Assembly: GCA_002440045.1 (NCBI GenBank)
Contig: DJRI01000078.1
Coordinates: 1,556 to 38,814, forward strand
DNA length: 37,259 nt
Origin: Ruminococcaceae bacterium UBA6364
Lineage (GTDB): Bacteria; Bacillota; Clostridia; Oscillospirales; Acutalibacteraceae
Reading direction: 5' to 3'
Below are positions 22,660-31,355 of the stretch, in pieces. The position numbers were made by a program, and so were the translations under genes. The notes under the pieces are model-generated. The model saw nothing but the letters and a program-made list of their open reading frames with translations, had not been told where the DNA came from and ran no database searches. Each line of letters opens with the position of its first letter. Positions within the stretch are counted from its first letter, which is position 1.

Positions 22660-23613
22660 ATGGTAGGAAAAGGATTAAAAGACCTTTGCAATGAATATCC
22701 GCTTAAAAGTTCAAACGGCGTTGTGTACGGTGTGATTGGCGGCTATATGTGCACGTTTTCAGAGGGCGCGGGCTTCAAAACGCTTGCTGTTTCGGGCTTT
22801 GTAAGCGACGAAGCCGCAGGCAGACTCAATTCTTCGCTTGACAGAAAACAGCTTTTAAAGCAGTACAGAATTAACGATATTTCCGTAATTCGCGAGGGCA
22901 TTACGTTTGTGTTTACGGATACGGTGGGCACGTTAAAGCTTATAAAAGCATTTTTGGGCGAAATGCCTGCGATGCTTTCTTCTGCGGGCGTTCTCGGCGA
23001 CGGCGTTTGCACTTCGTGCGGACAGCCTATAAGCGATTTATCCGACACAAACGTGCTTCTTATAGACGGCGTGGCTCACCGGGTTCACAAAAGCTGCTCT
23101 GAAGGACTTCTTTTAAGGTCTCAAAGCGAACAGGCTGTTTATAAGGAAGAAGATAAAAAGCTGGGCTTAGGCATTTTGGGTGCGGCGCTCGGCGGCATTG
23201 TCGGCGCAATACCGTGGGCTGTTGCGTATTATTTCAATTGGTTCTTTGCTGTCATAGGCGTGCTTATAGGCTTTTGCGCCAAAAAGGGCTATGAAATTTT
23301 GGGCGGCAAGGTCTGCAAGGCAAAAACCGTTGTAATATGCGTTGTAACGGTGCTTTCGGCGTGCCTCGGTCAATTCCTGGGCGAAGCTATGACGCTTGCT
23401 TCTTTAATAAAAGAAGGCGAGCTTGCAATATCCTATGCCGATATTCCGTATTCGATTATCTATCTTCTTTCTAACAACTCGGAATACCTTTCTATAGTCG
23501 TTAAAAACCTCGGACTCGGCATTATGTTTGCGCTTCTCGGTGTTTGGGGAATACTCAGAGCCTCCAGAAAAGAGCACAAGGACGCAGCGCTTAACGCAAT
23601 TGTTCTTGAATAG
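22660..23613 (+). CDS. Unknown membrane protein with Cys/His metal-site-like motif
   Basis: A 317-residue protein. GGGGTG stands eight bases before the ATG at 22660. Residues 1-105 are soluble and may be a PH-like or regulatory domain. A zinc-ribbon-like motif follows (CTSCGQPISDL, then VAHRVHKSC, about 110-145). The C-terminal half is membranous: two glycine-rich helices (about 165-205), one or two more at 220-255, and one at 285-305. Charged ends lie outside these. I know no function for this arrangement. It has its own promoter and terminator and is not in an operon with the GH3 gene or the TetR gene. Confidence 0.8.
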   Translation: MVGKGLKDLCNEYPLKSSNGVVYGVIGGYMCTFSEGAGFKTLAVSGFVSDEAAGRLNSSLDRKQLLKQYRINDISVIREGITFVFTDTVGTLKLIKAFLGEMPAMLSSAGVLGDGVCTSCGQPISDLSDTNVLLIDGVAHRVHKSCSEGLLLRSQSEQAVYKEEDKKLGLGILGAALGGIVGAIPWAVAYYFNWFFAVIGVLIGFCAKKGYEILGGKVCKAKTVVICVVTVLSACLGQFLGEAMTLASLIKEGELAISYADIPYSIIYLLSNNSEYLSIVVKNLGLGIMFALLGVWGILRASRKEHKDAALNAIVLE

Positions 23614-23630
23614 AACCAGTTTTTTATCAG

Positions 23631-23664
23631 TTTCCGCATTCTTTGTGAATGCGGAAATTTTTTT
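23631..23664 (+). terminator. Rho-independent terminator
   Basis: Eleven-base perfect stem (23631-23641 with 23647-23657), five-base loop, seven-T tail. Confidence 0.92.
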
Positions 23665-23665
23665 G

Positions 23666-23708
23666 TTGACAAAACCGTCTTTGAGTGATATTATAACAAT
23701 AGTTATAT
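23666..23708 (+). promoter_or_regulatory. Promoter and possible operator of the TetR-ABC operon
   Basis: TTGACA (23666-23671), 17-base spacer, TATTAT (23689-23694). An inverted repeat with ATAAC and GTTAT arms around AATA overlaps and follows the -10 box, a fitting place for autorepression by the TetR protein. Confidence 0.65.
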
Positions 23709-23738
23709 AACGCAAGATATTTAAAGTGAGGTGTTTTA

Positions 23739-24308
23739 ATGCCGCCGAAACTCAAAATAAAAAAAGAAGATATAATAACTGCCGCCGCCGACGTAATAAG
23801 AGAAAGCGGCGCTTCGGGACTTAATGCGCGCGCCGTTGCAAAAAAACTCGGCTGCTCAACACAGCCGGTGTTTTCTAACTTTTCATCAATGAAAGAGCTT
23901 GAAAACGCCGTTACAGACCTTGCGAACCGCGACTTTTTTATGCGTATCACAGGCAGTAAGGATGAAAACAAATACCCCCATTACAAGGTTATAGGTATGG
24001 AATATATTCGCTTTGCGATAGAAGAACCCGAGATTTACAAGTTTTTGTTTATGCGCGACAGAATAGGCGACAACGACAGAAAAGACGCTTTTTCGGACGT
24101 AATGCCCGAGGTGATTTCAACTATACAAAATGCGCTTAACATAAGTAAAGCCGATGCCGAAAGACTGCATTTTGAAATGTGGGTGTTTGTTCACGGCATT
24201 GCTTCAATGTGCGTAACGTCGTATTTAAAACTTTCGGATGAGCAAATAAGCGGGCTTTTAACCGACGTTTATGACGGGCTTAAGTTCAAATATTGCAATA
24301 AGGAGTGA
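23739..24308 (+). CDS. TetR-family transcriptional regulator
   Basis: A 189-residue regulator. The N-terminal helix-turn-helix is clear: KKEDIITAAADVIRESGASG, LNARAVAKKLGCSTQPVFSNF. The C-terminal helical ligand domain has the WVFVHGIASM segment that occurs in one TetR subgroup. The gene starts 45 bases after the -10 box of its own promoter, and its end touches the ABC ATPase gene downstream. Thus it likely represses the operon and is released by a substrate of the exporter, though the ligand is unknown. Confidence 0.9.
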   Translation: MPPKLKIKKEDIITAAADVIRESGASGLNARAVAKKLGCSTQPVFSNFSSMKELENAVTDLANRDFFMRITGSKDENKYPHYKVIGMEYIRFAIEEPEIYKFLFMRDRIGDNDRKDAFSDVMPEVISTIQNALNISKADAERLHFEMWVFVHGIASMCVTSYLKLSDEQISGLLTDVYDGLKFKYCNKE

Positions 24309-24313
24309 GTTTT

Positions 24314-25228
24314 TTGAAAAATATTATAGAAATTAAAGGCTTGTGCAAATCGTTCGGCGATATTAAAGCCGTAAATGATTTAAGCTTTTCGGTGGGCGAG
24401 GGTCAGCTGTTTGCGTTTCTCGGCGTGAACGGCGCGGGCAAAAGCACAACAATCTCAATGATTTGTTCTCTTTTGAAAAAAGACGCCGGCAGTATTGTGA
24501 TTGACGGCGTGAATACCGACGAAAACAGCGGCGAAATAAAGTCGAAGCTCGGCGTTGTTTTCCAAAACAGCGTGCTCGACAAACAGCTTTCCGTGCGCGA
24601 CAATCTTGAAAGCCGCGCCGCGCTTTACGGAATATGCGGCGGCGATTTTGAAAAAAGACTTTCGGAGCTTTCAGGGCTTTTGGACCTCGGCGGGCTTTTA
24701 AAGCGCAAGACAGGCAAGCTTTCGGGCGGTCAGCTCAGAAGAATAGATATTGCAAGAGCGCTTTTAAGCGAGCCTGAAATTCTTATTCTTGACGAGCCGA
24801 CGACGGGTCTTGACCCGCAAACGAGAAAGCATATATGGAGCGTAATTTATAAGCTTCGCCGCGAAAACGGACTTACGGTGCTTCTTACAACGCATTATAT
24901 GGAGGAGGCGGCAGAGGCCGACAACGTTGTTATAATCGACGGCGGCAAAAAGGTTGCCGAAGGCTCTCCGCTTGAACTCAAAAACGAATATACGGGCGAC
25001 TTTATAACGCTTTACGGCGTGAAAGAGGACGAAGTAAAGGGCATGGGCGAAAGCACCGAAGCCGTTGCCGACGGCGTAAGAATAAAGGTCAAAAACACCG
25101 AGGAAGCGGCGGCTCTTATAATTAAGCACCCCGCGCTTTTCAAGGATTTTGAAATAGTGAAAGGCAAAATGGACGATGTGTTCTTAGCTGTTACGGGTAA
25201 AAAAGGCGAAGGAGATGACAATAAATGA
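24314..25228 (+). CDS. ABC transporter ATP-binding protein (drug/antibiotic exporter type)
   Basis: A 304-residue ATPase of the CcmA/DrrA-like group. Walker A is GVNGAGKSTT, the signature is LSGGQLRRIDIARAL, Walker B is EILILDEPTTGLD, and the switch His follows in LLTTHYMEEA. A C-terminal extension of about 90 residues is typical of the group. The TTG at 24314 is chosen because AAGGAG lies eight bases upstream; the earlier GTG at 24305 coincides with the ribosome site itself. It overlaps the permease gene by four bases. Together with the permease, it would export a hydrophobic compound. Confidence 0.92.
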   Translation: MKNIIEIKGLCKSFGDIKAVNDLSFSVGEGQLFAFLGVNGAGKSTTISMICSLLKKDAGSIVIDGVNTDENSGEIKSKLGVVFQNSVLDKQLSVRDNLESRAALYGICGGDFEKRLSELSGLLDLGGLLKRKTGKLSGGQLRRIDIARALLSEPEILILDEPTTGLDPQTRKHIWSVIYKLRRENGLTVLLTTHYMEEAAEADNVVIIDGGKKVAEGSPLELKNEYTGDFITLYGVKEDEVKGMGESTEAVADGVRIKVKNTEEAAALIIKHPALFKDFEIVKGKMDDVFLAVTGKKGEGDDNK

Positions 25229-26124
25229 AAACGTTTAACGTTCTTTTAAAAAGAAATATCAAAATGTTTTTTAACGATAAGGCAATGTTCTTTACTTCTC
25301 TTATAACGCCCGTAATACTGCTTGTGCTGTATGCAACGTTTTTGGGAAACGTCTATCGCGACTCGTTTCTTTCATCATTGCCCGAGGGCTTTTCGCTTGA
25401 CGGAAAAATTATAGACGGCTTTGTCGGCGGTCAGCTTGTTTCGTCGCTTCTTGCGGTGTGCTGTGTGACGGTTTCGTTTTGCTCAAATATGCTTATGGTT
25501 CAGGATAAGGTGAGCAGGGCGCGCACCGATTTTGAAATTACGCCCGTTAAAAAAAGCGTGCTGTCGCTTAGCTATTTTACCGCCACGTTTATAAGTACGC
25601 TCATAATAAGCATTGCCGCTTCTGCGGTGTGCCTTCTTTATATACTTAAATGCGGCTGGTATTTAAGCCTTTCGGACATACTTTTAATGGCGCTTGATAT
25701 AGTCCTTCTTGTGCTTTTCGGTACGGCGATTTCGTCGCTCATAAATTCATTTTTGAAAACGCAGGGTCAGATTTCGACTGTCGGTACTATTGTAAGCTCG
25801 GGCTACGGCTTCATAAGCGGCGCATATATGCCGATTTCGCAGTTTTCCGAGGGGCTTCGCAATGTTATTTCGCTTCTTCCGGGAACATACGGCACGTCGC
25901 TTTTAAGAAACCACGCGCTCGGCGGCGTTTTAAGAGAAATGAAAGCTTCGGGCGTGCCCGAAGAGATGCTTTCCGGGATACGCGATTCTGTTGACTGCAA
26001 CCTGTATTTCTTTAAAAATGAGGTAAGCGTTCCCGCAATGTATGCGGTGCTCGGCGTTTCTACAATAGTTCTTATTGCCGCTTTTGTGACAATAACCTAT
26101 AAGAGCGCAAAAAAAGCAAAATAA
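25225..26124 (+). CDS. ABC-2 type transporter permease
   Basis: A 299-residue membrane protein with six likely transmembrane segments: about 20-40, 65-90, 105-135, 145-165, 175-200 and 265-290. The N-terminus MKTFNVLLKRNIKMFFNDKA and the segment with ISSLINSFLKTQGQISTVG and YMPISQFSEGLRNVISLLPG are characteristic of ABC-2 permeases. The start overlaps the stop of the ATPase gene (ATGA). It is the last gene of the TetR-ATPase-permease operon. Substrate unknown. Confidence 0.9.
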   Translation: MKTFNVLLKRNIKMFFNDKAMFFTSLITPVILLVLYATFLGNVYRDSFLSSLPEGFSLDGKIIDGFVGGQLVSSLLAVCCVTVSFCSNMLMVQDKVSRARTDFEITPVKKSVLSLSYFTATFISTLIISIAASAVCLLYILKCGWYLSLSDILLMALDIVLLVLFGTAISSLINSFLKTQGQISTVGTIVSSGYGFISGAYMPISQFSEGLRNVISLLPGTYGTSLLRNHALGGVLREMKASGVPEEMLSGIRDSVDCNLYFFKNEVSVPAMYAVLGVSTIVLIAAFVTITYKSAKKAK

Positions 26125-26138
26125 TAATTTAATATAAT

Positions 26139-26184
26139 AACCGGGGCTTCGGTAAGACCTTTTTGTCTTGCCAAAGTCCCGGTT
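26139..26184 (+). terminator. Terminator-like long hairpin after the ABC operon
   Basis: AACCGGG (26139-26145) pairs with CCCGGTT (26178-26184) and the inside pairs further (TAAGAC with GTCTT). The T tail is weak (TATTTA). Confidence 0.65.
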
Positions 26185-26252
26185 TATTTAAATGATTTTC
26201 AGTCGGCAGACTTTAAAAGATTAGAAGTCGAATATAATCAATTAAAAAAGCA

Positions 26253-26281
26253 TTGCCACATTCGCTTTGACAGTGTAAAAT
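26253..26281 (+). promoter_or_regulatory. Probable promoter of the fucosidase gene
   Basis: TTGCCA (26253-26258), 17-base spacer, TAAAAT (26276-26281). Confidence 0.6.
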
Positions 26282-26326
26282 ATATGTGATAAAAAGCGCC
26301 GCGGCGCAAAACCGGGAGGAACCGTT

Positions 26327-27616
26327 ATGACACACATAGCAAAACCCACAAAACAGCAGCTTTTATGGCAGGATATGGAGCTTGGTGTTATTATCCATTA
26401 CTGTATGGAGATATATAACCCCGATTTTAAAGAGTATAAAACCGCAAAGGTCAGAACAGAGCTTTCGCCCGATATAATAAATCCGAAAAAGCTCTCGGTT
26501 GAGCAATGGGTGCGCTCGGCTTATGAAGTCGGCGCAAAATACGCCGTTCTTGTTGCAAATCATTGCACGGGCTTTTCGCTTTGGCAAACCGATGAAAACG
26601 ACTATTGTACGCGCTCTTTGAAGTGGAAAGACCATAAAGGCGATATATGCGCCGATTTTATAGAGGCGTGCAAAAAATACGGTATAAAGCCCGGTTTTTA
26701 TTATTCAACGGGCTGTAACGGCTATTACGATATCGACGACGGCAAAAAGCAGGATTATTTTTCAAAAAAATACCGCGATTATGTAAAGCACGTCGAGGCG
26801 CAGGTAACAGAGCTTTGGACGCGCTACGGCGAGCTGTTTGAAGTATGGTTTGACGGCGGCATTATCCCGAAAGAAAAGGGCGGACCCGATATTTTGCCGC
26901 TTCTTGAAAAATATCAACCGAACGCCGTCAGCTTTCAGGGGCCGAAAGGCCGCCCGTCGAATCTCAGGTGGGTCGGCAACGAAGACGGCCTTGCGCCCGA
27001 AAACTGTTGGGCGACGACAAACGCAGGCGAAGCGAGCTTTGACGGAACGGTTAAAAATGAAGAAGCGGGCGTCGGCGACCCCAACGGCAAATATTACTGC
27101 CCCGCAGAAACCGACACGCCTAACAGAAGCTTAAGCGCTTTCGGCGGCGGCTGGGCGTGGCGTGCGGGCGAAGAGGATAAGGTGCGTTCAAAAGAAGAGC
27201 TACTTGACTGCTACATTCGCTCTGTCGGGCGCAACTCAAATCTTCTTTTGGGTATGGCGATTTCAACCGACGGCGATTTTCAGGACGAAGAGCAGTTTAA
27301 AGAGTTCGGCGCGCTTTTAAAAGAGACGTTTTCCAATCCGAAAGCCTTCGCCGAAAATATAAGCGAAAGCGAAGTAACTCTTTTTTCACAGGGCTTCAAA
27401 AAGTATTTTGTCGTGCGCGAGGATATAACCGACGGTCAGCACATTCGCGAATTTGTACTTTATGCCGATAAAAAAGAAATTTACAGAAGCAACTGCGTCG
27501 GCCATAAAAGAATAATTCCGCTTGAAAGCCTTAACGCGTCAAAAGCAAAGGAGTTTACGTTTAAAATAACCGAAACCGCAGGAGACGCCAAAATACGCGA
27601 CGCCGCAATATACTAA
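26327..27616 (+). CDS. GH29 alpha-L-fucosidase
   Basis: A 429-residue enzyme with GGGAGGA before its ATG. The start of the TIM barrel is plain (QDMELGVIIHYCMEIYNP, AKYAVLVANHCTGFSLWQ), and the nucleophile Asp is D176 in FEVWFDGG. The segment CWATTNAGEASF and later SVGRNSNLLLGMAIS also fit GH29. The C-terminal 80 residues form a small beta-rich domain. No signal peptide, so it acts inside the cell on imported fucosylated oligosaccharides. Family GH29 retains configuration; linkage preference (alpha-1,2, 1,3/4 or 1,6) is not certain, although the sequence style resembles the more selective subgroup. Single-gene unit. Confidence 0.9.
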   Translation: MTHIAKPTKQQLLWQDMELGVIIHYCMEIYNPDFKEYKTAKVRTELSPDIINPKKLSVEQWVRSAYEVGAKYAVLVANHCTGFSLWQTDENDYCTRSLKWKDHKGDICADFIEACKKYGIKPGFYYSTGCNGYYDIDDGKKQDYFSKKYRDYVKHVEAQVTELWTRYGELFEVWFDGGIIPKEKGGPDILPLLEKYQPNAVSFQGPKGRPSNLRWVGNEDGLAPENCWATTNAGEASFDGTVKNEEAGVGDPNGKYYCPAETDTPNRSLSAFGGGWAWRAGEEDKVRSKEELLDCYIRSVGRNSNLLLGMAISTDGDFQDEEQFKEFGALLKETFSNPKAFAENISESEVTLFSQGFKKYFVVREDITDGQHIREFVLYADKKEIYRSNCVGHKRIIPLESLNASKAKEFTFKITETAGDAKIRDAAIY

Positions 27617-27627
27617 AATCCCGTAAA

Positions 27628-27671
27628 AGTCCGAAAAAACGCGCAGTACCGCGGATTTTCGGGCTTTTTTT
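27628..27671 (+). terminator. Rho-independent terminator
   Basis: AGTCCGAAAA (27628-27637) pairs with TTTTCGGGCT (27656-27665), inner CGCG pairs, seven-T tail. Confidence 0.82.
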
Positions 27672-27707
27672 GCCTTTTTTGTCTGTCGAAACAGGAAGAT
27701 ATATGTA

Positions 27708-27736
27708 TTGACATTAAAAATATATTGTGCTAAAAT
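27708..27736 (+). promoter_or_regulatory. Promoter of the HTH/F420-ligase-like operon
   Basis: TTGACA (27708-27713), 17-base spacer, TAAAAT (27731-27736). Confidence 0.75.
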
Positions 27737-27770
27737 TTTAAAAGTCAGTGAATTGCGGGAGTGTGTCGGA

Positions 27771-27971
27771 ATGACTGCTGAAAATCTCAAAACTCAAAGA
27801 GAGCGCTGCGGTTTCACACGCGGCGAAACAGAAGAGCTTCTTTGCCTTAAACGCGGTACCGTTGAAAAGTGGGAAACGGGTAAAAAGAAGCTTGACAAAA
27901 ATGATGCTCAAATGCTTTCGGCATTTTTTATGCGCCCCCTTTGCAACCTGACCGAAAATGAAGAAGAATAA
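27771..27971 (+). CDS. Small XRE-like helix-turn-helix protein
   Basis: A 66-residue protein. MTAENLKTQRERCGFTRGET, then ELLCLKRGTVEKWETGKKKL, is a clear Cro/XRE-type helix-turn-helix. The ATG at 27771 follows GGGAGTG; the longer open frame starts inside the promoter and is discarded. Only the DNA-binding domain is present. It lies 14 bases before the F420-ligase-like gene, so they form an operon. It could autoregulate, but no palindromic operator was spotted near the promoter. Confidence 0.75.
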   Translation: MTAENLKTQRERCGFTRGETEELLCLKRGTVEKWETGKKKLDKNDAQMLSAFFMRPLCNLTENEEE

Positions 27972-27985
27972 AGGACAGACTTAAA

Positions 27986-28681
27986 ATGCAGGCAAACGAA
28001 GGAAAATCGCTTGAAATAAAAACAAGCACAGGCACATACGAAAGATATGCCGTTAAAACCCATTTTGTTCAGATAGGCGAAAATTATTGCGACCTTTTTG
28101 AAAAATACGTCGTTCCGGTATATAAAGAGGGCGACATTGTTTCGTCGAGCGAAAAGGTAATCGCACTTTGCCAAAAGCGCGTTGTTAAAAGAGAAGATAT
28201 TAAAATCGGCGTTCTTGCAAAGGCTCTTTCGTCTTTTGCCGACAAGAAAAACCACGGCGGCTACGGCGTGGGTATGCCGATTAATATGCAGTATGCAATC
28301 GACAAATGCGGCGCTCTTAAAGTTATTTACGCTTCCGTAATGGCGGGCTTCGGCAAGCTCGTCGGCAAAAAAGGCGTTTTCTATGAAATTGTCGGCCGCG
28401 AAGTCAGCGGTCTTGACGGCTTTTATGACGGCTCGTGGGACGAATACAGAGACCTCGGCGTTGAAATTCCTTCGGAGCCCGATAAAGTCTGCAACGAAAT
28501 AAAAGAAAAATTCGGCATAAGCATTATGATTGTCGATGCCAACGACCTCGGTCAGGAGATGCTCGGAAAGTCAAACGATATTACGCTTTCGGACGAACAG
28601 CTTCTTGAAATCATCAAAGACAACCCCGCGGGTCAGGGCAGAGAGTGCACGCCGTTTATCATCATCAGAAAAAAAGACTGA
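27986..28681 (+). CDS. F420-0:gamma-glutamyl ligase-like protein (CofE/FbiB family)
   Basis: A 231-residue protein. The segment TYERYAVKTHFVQIGENYCD, then GDIVSSSEKVIALCQKRVV, matches the N-terminal part of the CofE-type ligase family, and KNHGGYGVGMPINMQYAIDK and MIVDANDLGQEMLG continue it. In methanogens and actinobacteria the enzyme adds glutamate residues to coenzyme F420. Clostridia are not known as F420 makers and no other F420 gene is in this window, so this homolog probably glutamylates something else or has another role. AAAGGACA precedes the ATG. It is probably translated from the same mRNA as the small helix-turn-helix protein. Confidence 0.8.
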   Translation: MQANEGKSLEIKTSTGTYERYAVKTHFVQIGENYCDLFEKYVVPVYKEGDIVSSSEKVIALCQKRVVKREDIKIGVLAKALSSFADKKNHGGYGVGMPINMQYAIDKCGALKVIYASVMAGFGKLVGKKGVFYEIVGREVSGLDGFYDGSWDEYRDLGVEIPSEPDKVCNEIKEKFGISIMIVDANDLGQEMLGKSNDITLSDEQLLEIIKDNPAGQGRECTPFIIIRKKD

Positions 28682-28686
28682 TATTC

Positions 28687-28733
28687 ACTGTGTTTTGCAA
28701 AGACATTTGTTTTTGCAAGGCACAGTCTTTTTT
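28687..28733 (+). terminator. Rho-independent terminator
   Basis: ACTGTG (28687-28692) with CACAGT (28721-28726), extended by an inner TTTGCAAA/TTTTGCAA pairing, then CTTTTTTAT. Confidence 0.8.
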
Positions 28734-28896
28734 ATATTTTTGTTTTGTGGGATATTTTTGCCAATACCGGGTTTTGCCGCGGCGCATTTTTTGTAATAAA
28801 AACTGATTGAATTTGAAATAATGTTATGATAGTATTAATTCGTGATAATTCGGATTATAGTTTAACGGCGGAAGAAGTGCCGTGAGGGAGTAAAAA

Positions 28897-30651
28897 ATGA
28901 CAATTTATAATGTTTTGGAGATGGCGGCGGGCCTTGCCTTTTTCCTGTTCGGAATGAACGTTATGTCGTCAAGCCTTGAAAGAATGGCGGGCGGCAAGCT
29001 TGAGCTTATTTTAAAAAAGATGACGGCAAACCCGTTAGTCAGCATATTTTTGGGCGCGTTAATAACAATTGCCGTTCAGTCGTCGTCCGCAACGACCGTT
29101 ATGCTTGTCGGTCTTGTAAACTCGGGGCTTATGACGTTCGCATCTACCATAAGCGTAATTTTCGGCGCTAATATCGGCACAACGCTCACCGCGTGGATAA
29201 CCGCTTTTTCGGTTGCCGAAACGGAAAACTTTTTTGTAAGTATGCTAAAGCCCGAAAACTTTTCGCCCATACTCGCAATAATCGGCATAGCGTTTATAAT
29301 GGTTTCAAAAAGCGACAAGAAAAAGGCTGTCGGCTCTGTTTTTGTCGGCTTTACCGTGCTTATTTACGGAATGAAATTTATGGCAGGCTCGGTTTCGGGT
29401 CTTGAAGGCTCCGAAGAGTTTTCAAAAATTCTTGTTACCTTTAACAATCCATTTGTCGGCGTGCTTATAGGTACTGCCGTTACCGCCGTAATACAAAGCT
29501 CTGCGGCGTCAATCTCGGTTTTGCAGGCGCTTTCTTTAACGGGCGGCATAACATACACCATGGCAATTCCGATAGTTCTCGGTCAGAACATCGGCACATG
29601 CGCCACAGGCCTTATTTCGTGCATAGGCACAAATGCAAAAGCAAAGCGCGTCGCCGTGGTGCATACGCTCATAAAAATAATCGGTACTGCTGTGCTTTTG
29701 CCGCTGTTTTATCTTGTAATGCATTTCTTTAATTCCGCATTTCTCGACAAAGCGGTTGACCCCGTTGAAATTGCAATAATCCACACGGTTTTCAATATAT
29801 TGAATGTGGCGGTGCTTTTCCCGTTTAAAAAGCCGCTTGTAAAGCTTACCGAGAAGCTTATACCCGACAAAAAGAAAGGCAAAGAGAAAGAAAAACGCGC
29901 CTTTTATCTCGACGAAAGACTTTTGCGTTCGCCGTCGGTTGCAATTTCGGAGTGCGACAACTTTACTTTTAAAATGGCGGAGCTTGCAAAAGTTACCGTG
30001 CTTAATTCAATGCAGCTTATTTTCGGCTATGACAAGGCTCTTTCAAAAACCGTTCACGAAAGCGAAGATATGCTTGACCTTTACGAGGACGAATTGGGAA
30101 CATATCTTGTAAAGCTTTCGGCAGAAGCTCTTTCAAAATACGACAGCCAAAAAATATCGCGTATGCTTCACACGATAGGCGATTTTGAACGTCTCGGCGA
30201 CCACGCGCTCAACCTTGACAAATGCGCTAAAGAAATTCACGACAAGGAAATAGTTTTTTCAAACGAAGCAAAGGCTGAAATTAATACGCTGATTAAGGCT
30301 GTGACCGAGATTATCGAAATGGCGTCTTCGGCATACCGCGAAAACGACGTGAAAAAAGCCGTTCGCGTTGAGCCGCTTGAACAGGTCATAGACAAAATGA
30401 TATACAATATCAAGTCGAATCATATAGAAAGGCTTCAGCACGGCAACTGCACCATTGAAATGGGCTTTGTGCTTTCGGACCTTTTAACAAACTGCGAAAG
30501 AATATCCGACCACTGCTCAAACATTGCCGTCGCCGTTATCGAGGTCGGTCACGACACGTTTGACACCCATAAATATCTTAACGGCGTAAAATACGGCAAC
30601 AGTGAATTTAACGCGGTTTATGATGAGTTCGAGAAGAAATATGCTATCTGA
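28897..30651 (+). CDS. Na/Pi cotransporter family protein with PhoU-like C-terminus
   Basis: A 584-residue transporter. Two inverted Na_Pi-cotransport repeats carry the signature QSSSATTVMLVGLVNSG (about residue 60) and QSSAASISVLQALSLTGG (about 200), with GANIGTT and GQNIGTC after each. About eight membrane segments lie in residues 1-310. A PhoU-like helical domain (about 345-570) follows, with the ERLGDHALNL and CERISDHCSNIAVA motifs that bind metals in PhoU. It would take up phosphate with sodium, or export it, under PhoU-type control. GAGGGAG precedes the ATG. The downstream pseudouridine synthase gene starts inside its last codons. Confidence 0.92.
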   Translation: MTIYNVLEMAAGLAFFLFGMNVMSSSLERMAGGKLELILKKMTANPLVSIFLGALITIAVQSSSATTVMLVGLVNSGLMTFASTISVIFGANIGTTLTAWITAFSVAETENFFVSMLKPENFSPILAIIGIAFIMVSKSDKKKAVGSVFVGFTVLIYGMKFMAGSVSGLEGSEEFSKILVTFNNPFVGVLIGTAVTAVIQSSAASISVLQALSLTGGITYTMAIPIVLGQNIGTCATGLISCIGTNAKAKRVAVVHTLIKIIGTAVLLPLFYLVMHFFNSAFLDKAVDPVEIAIIHTVFNILNVAVLFPFKKPLVKLTEKLIPDKKKGKEKEKRAFYLDERLLRSPSVAISECDNFTFKMAELAKVTVLNSMQLIFGYDKALSKTVHESEDMLDLYEDELGTYLVKLSAEALSKYDSQKISRMLHTIGDFERLGDHALNLDKCAKEIHDKEIVFSNEAKAEINTLIKAVTEIIEMASSAYRENDVKKAVRVEPLEQVIDKMIYNIKSNHIERLQHGNCTIEMGFVLSDLLTNCERISDHCSNIAVAVIEVGHDTFDTHKYLNGVKYGNSEFNAVYDEFEKKYAI

Positions 30652-31309
30652 AAATATTAAAATTTTTTACGAGAACAAGGACGTCTGCATTGCAGAAAAG
30701 CCCGTCGGTATTCCGTGCGAGGGCGACGGGGAAACTTTGCCGCAGATTTTAAAGGGGCAGCTTAAAAGCGATGTTTATCTTGTTCACCGCCTTGACAGAA
30801 ACGTCGGCGGAGTAATGATTTTTGCAAAAAACAAAAACAGCGCGGCGTTTTTGTCAAAAGAAATGCAAAAGGAAAACGGCGTTTTTGAAAAAGAATATAT
30901 TTTGGTGACCGACGGCGTTCCGAAAGAACGCGAGGGCGTTTATAAGGATTTTCTTTTTAAAGATTCAAAAAAAGGACGCTCTTTTGTCGTTAAAAGCCAA
31001 AGAAAAGGCGTAAAAGAAGCTTCGCTTGAATACAGGGTTTTAAAAGAAAACGAAAATCACGCGCTCGTTTCAGTGAAGCTTCACACGGGGCGAACGCATC
31101 AGATACGGGTTCAGTTTTCTTCGCGCAAAACGCCGCTTTGCGGCGACGGAAAGTACGGCAGCCGCGACAACCGCGCAAAATCACCGGCGCTGAGGGCGGT
31201 AAAACTTACGGTTAAATTGCCCTGCGGCGAGATTAAATCCGTCTTTTCGCCGCCCGATTTTTCACAATACCCCTGGAGCGAATTTGACGGCTCGGCTGTC
31301 TTATACTGA
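30641..31309 (+). CDS. RluA-family pseudouridine synthase
   Basis: A 222-residue enzyme. The catalytic motif VYLVHRLDRNVGGVMIFAKN contains the essential Asp of HRLD. VSVKLHTGRTHQIRVQFSS and the C-terminal VKLTVKLPCGEIKSVFSPP region complete the fold. No N-terminal S4 domain is present, so it belongs to the short RluA/RluC-like forms that modify tRNA or 23S rRNA; the target base cannot be told. The ATG at 30641 overlaps the end of the transporter gene by 11 bases, which shows coupling; a longer in-frame start at 30602 lies deeper in that gene and lacks family content. Confidence 0.9.
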   Translation: MLSENIKIFYENKDVCIAEKPVGIPCEGDGETLPQILKGQLKSDVYLVHRLDRNVGGVMIFAKNKNSAAFLSKEMQKENGVFEKEYILVTDGVPKEREGVYKDFLFKDSKKGRSFVVKSQRKGVKEASLEYRVLKENENHALVSVKLHTGRTHQIRVQFSSRKTPLCGDGKYGSRDNRAKSPALRAVKLTVKLPCGEIKSVFSPPDFSQYPWSEFDGSAVLY

Positions 31310-31355
31310 CCTGGTTGCCGAAAGCAAATAAATAAAATGAAACGGAAGTGGGATT

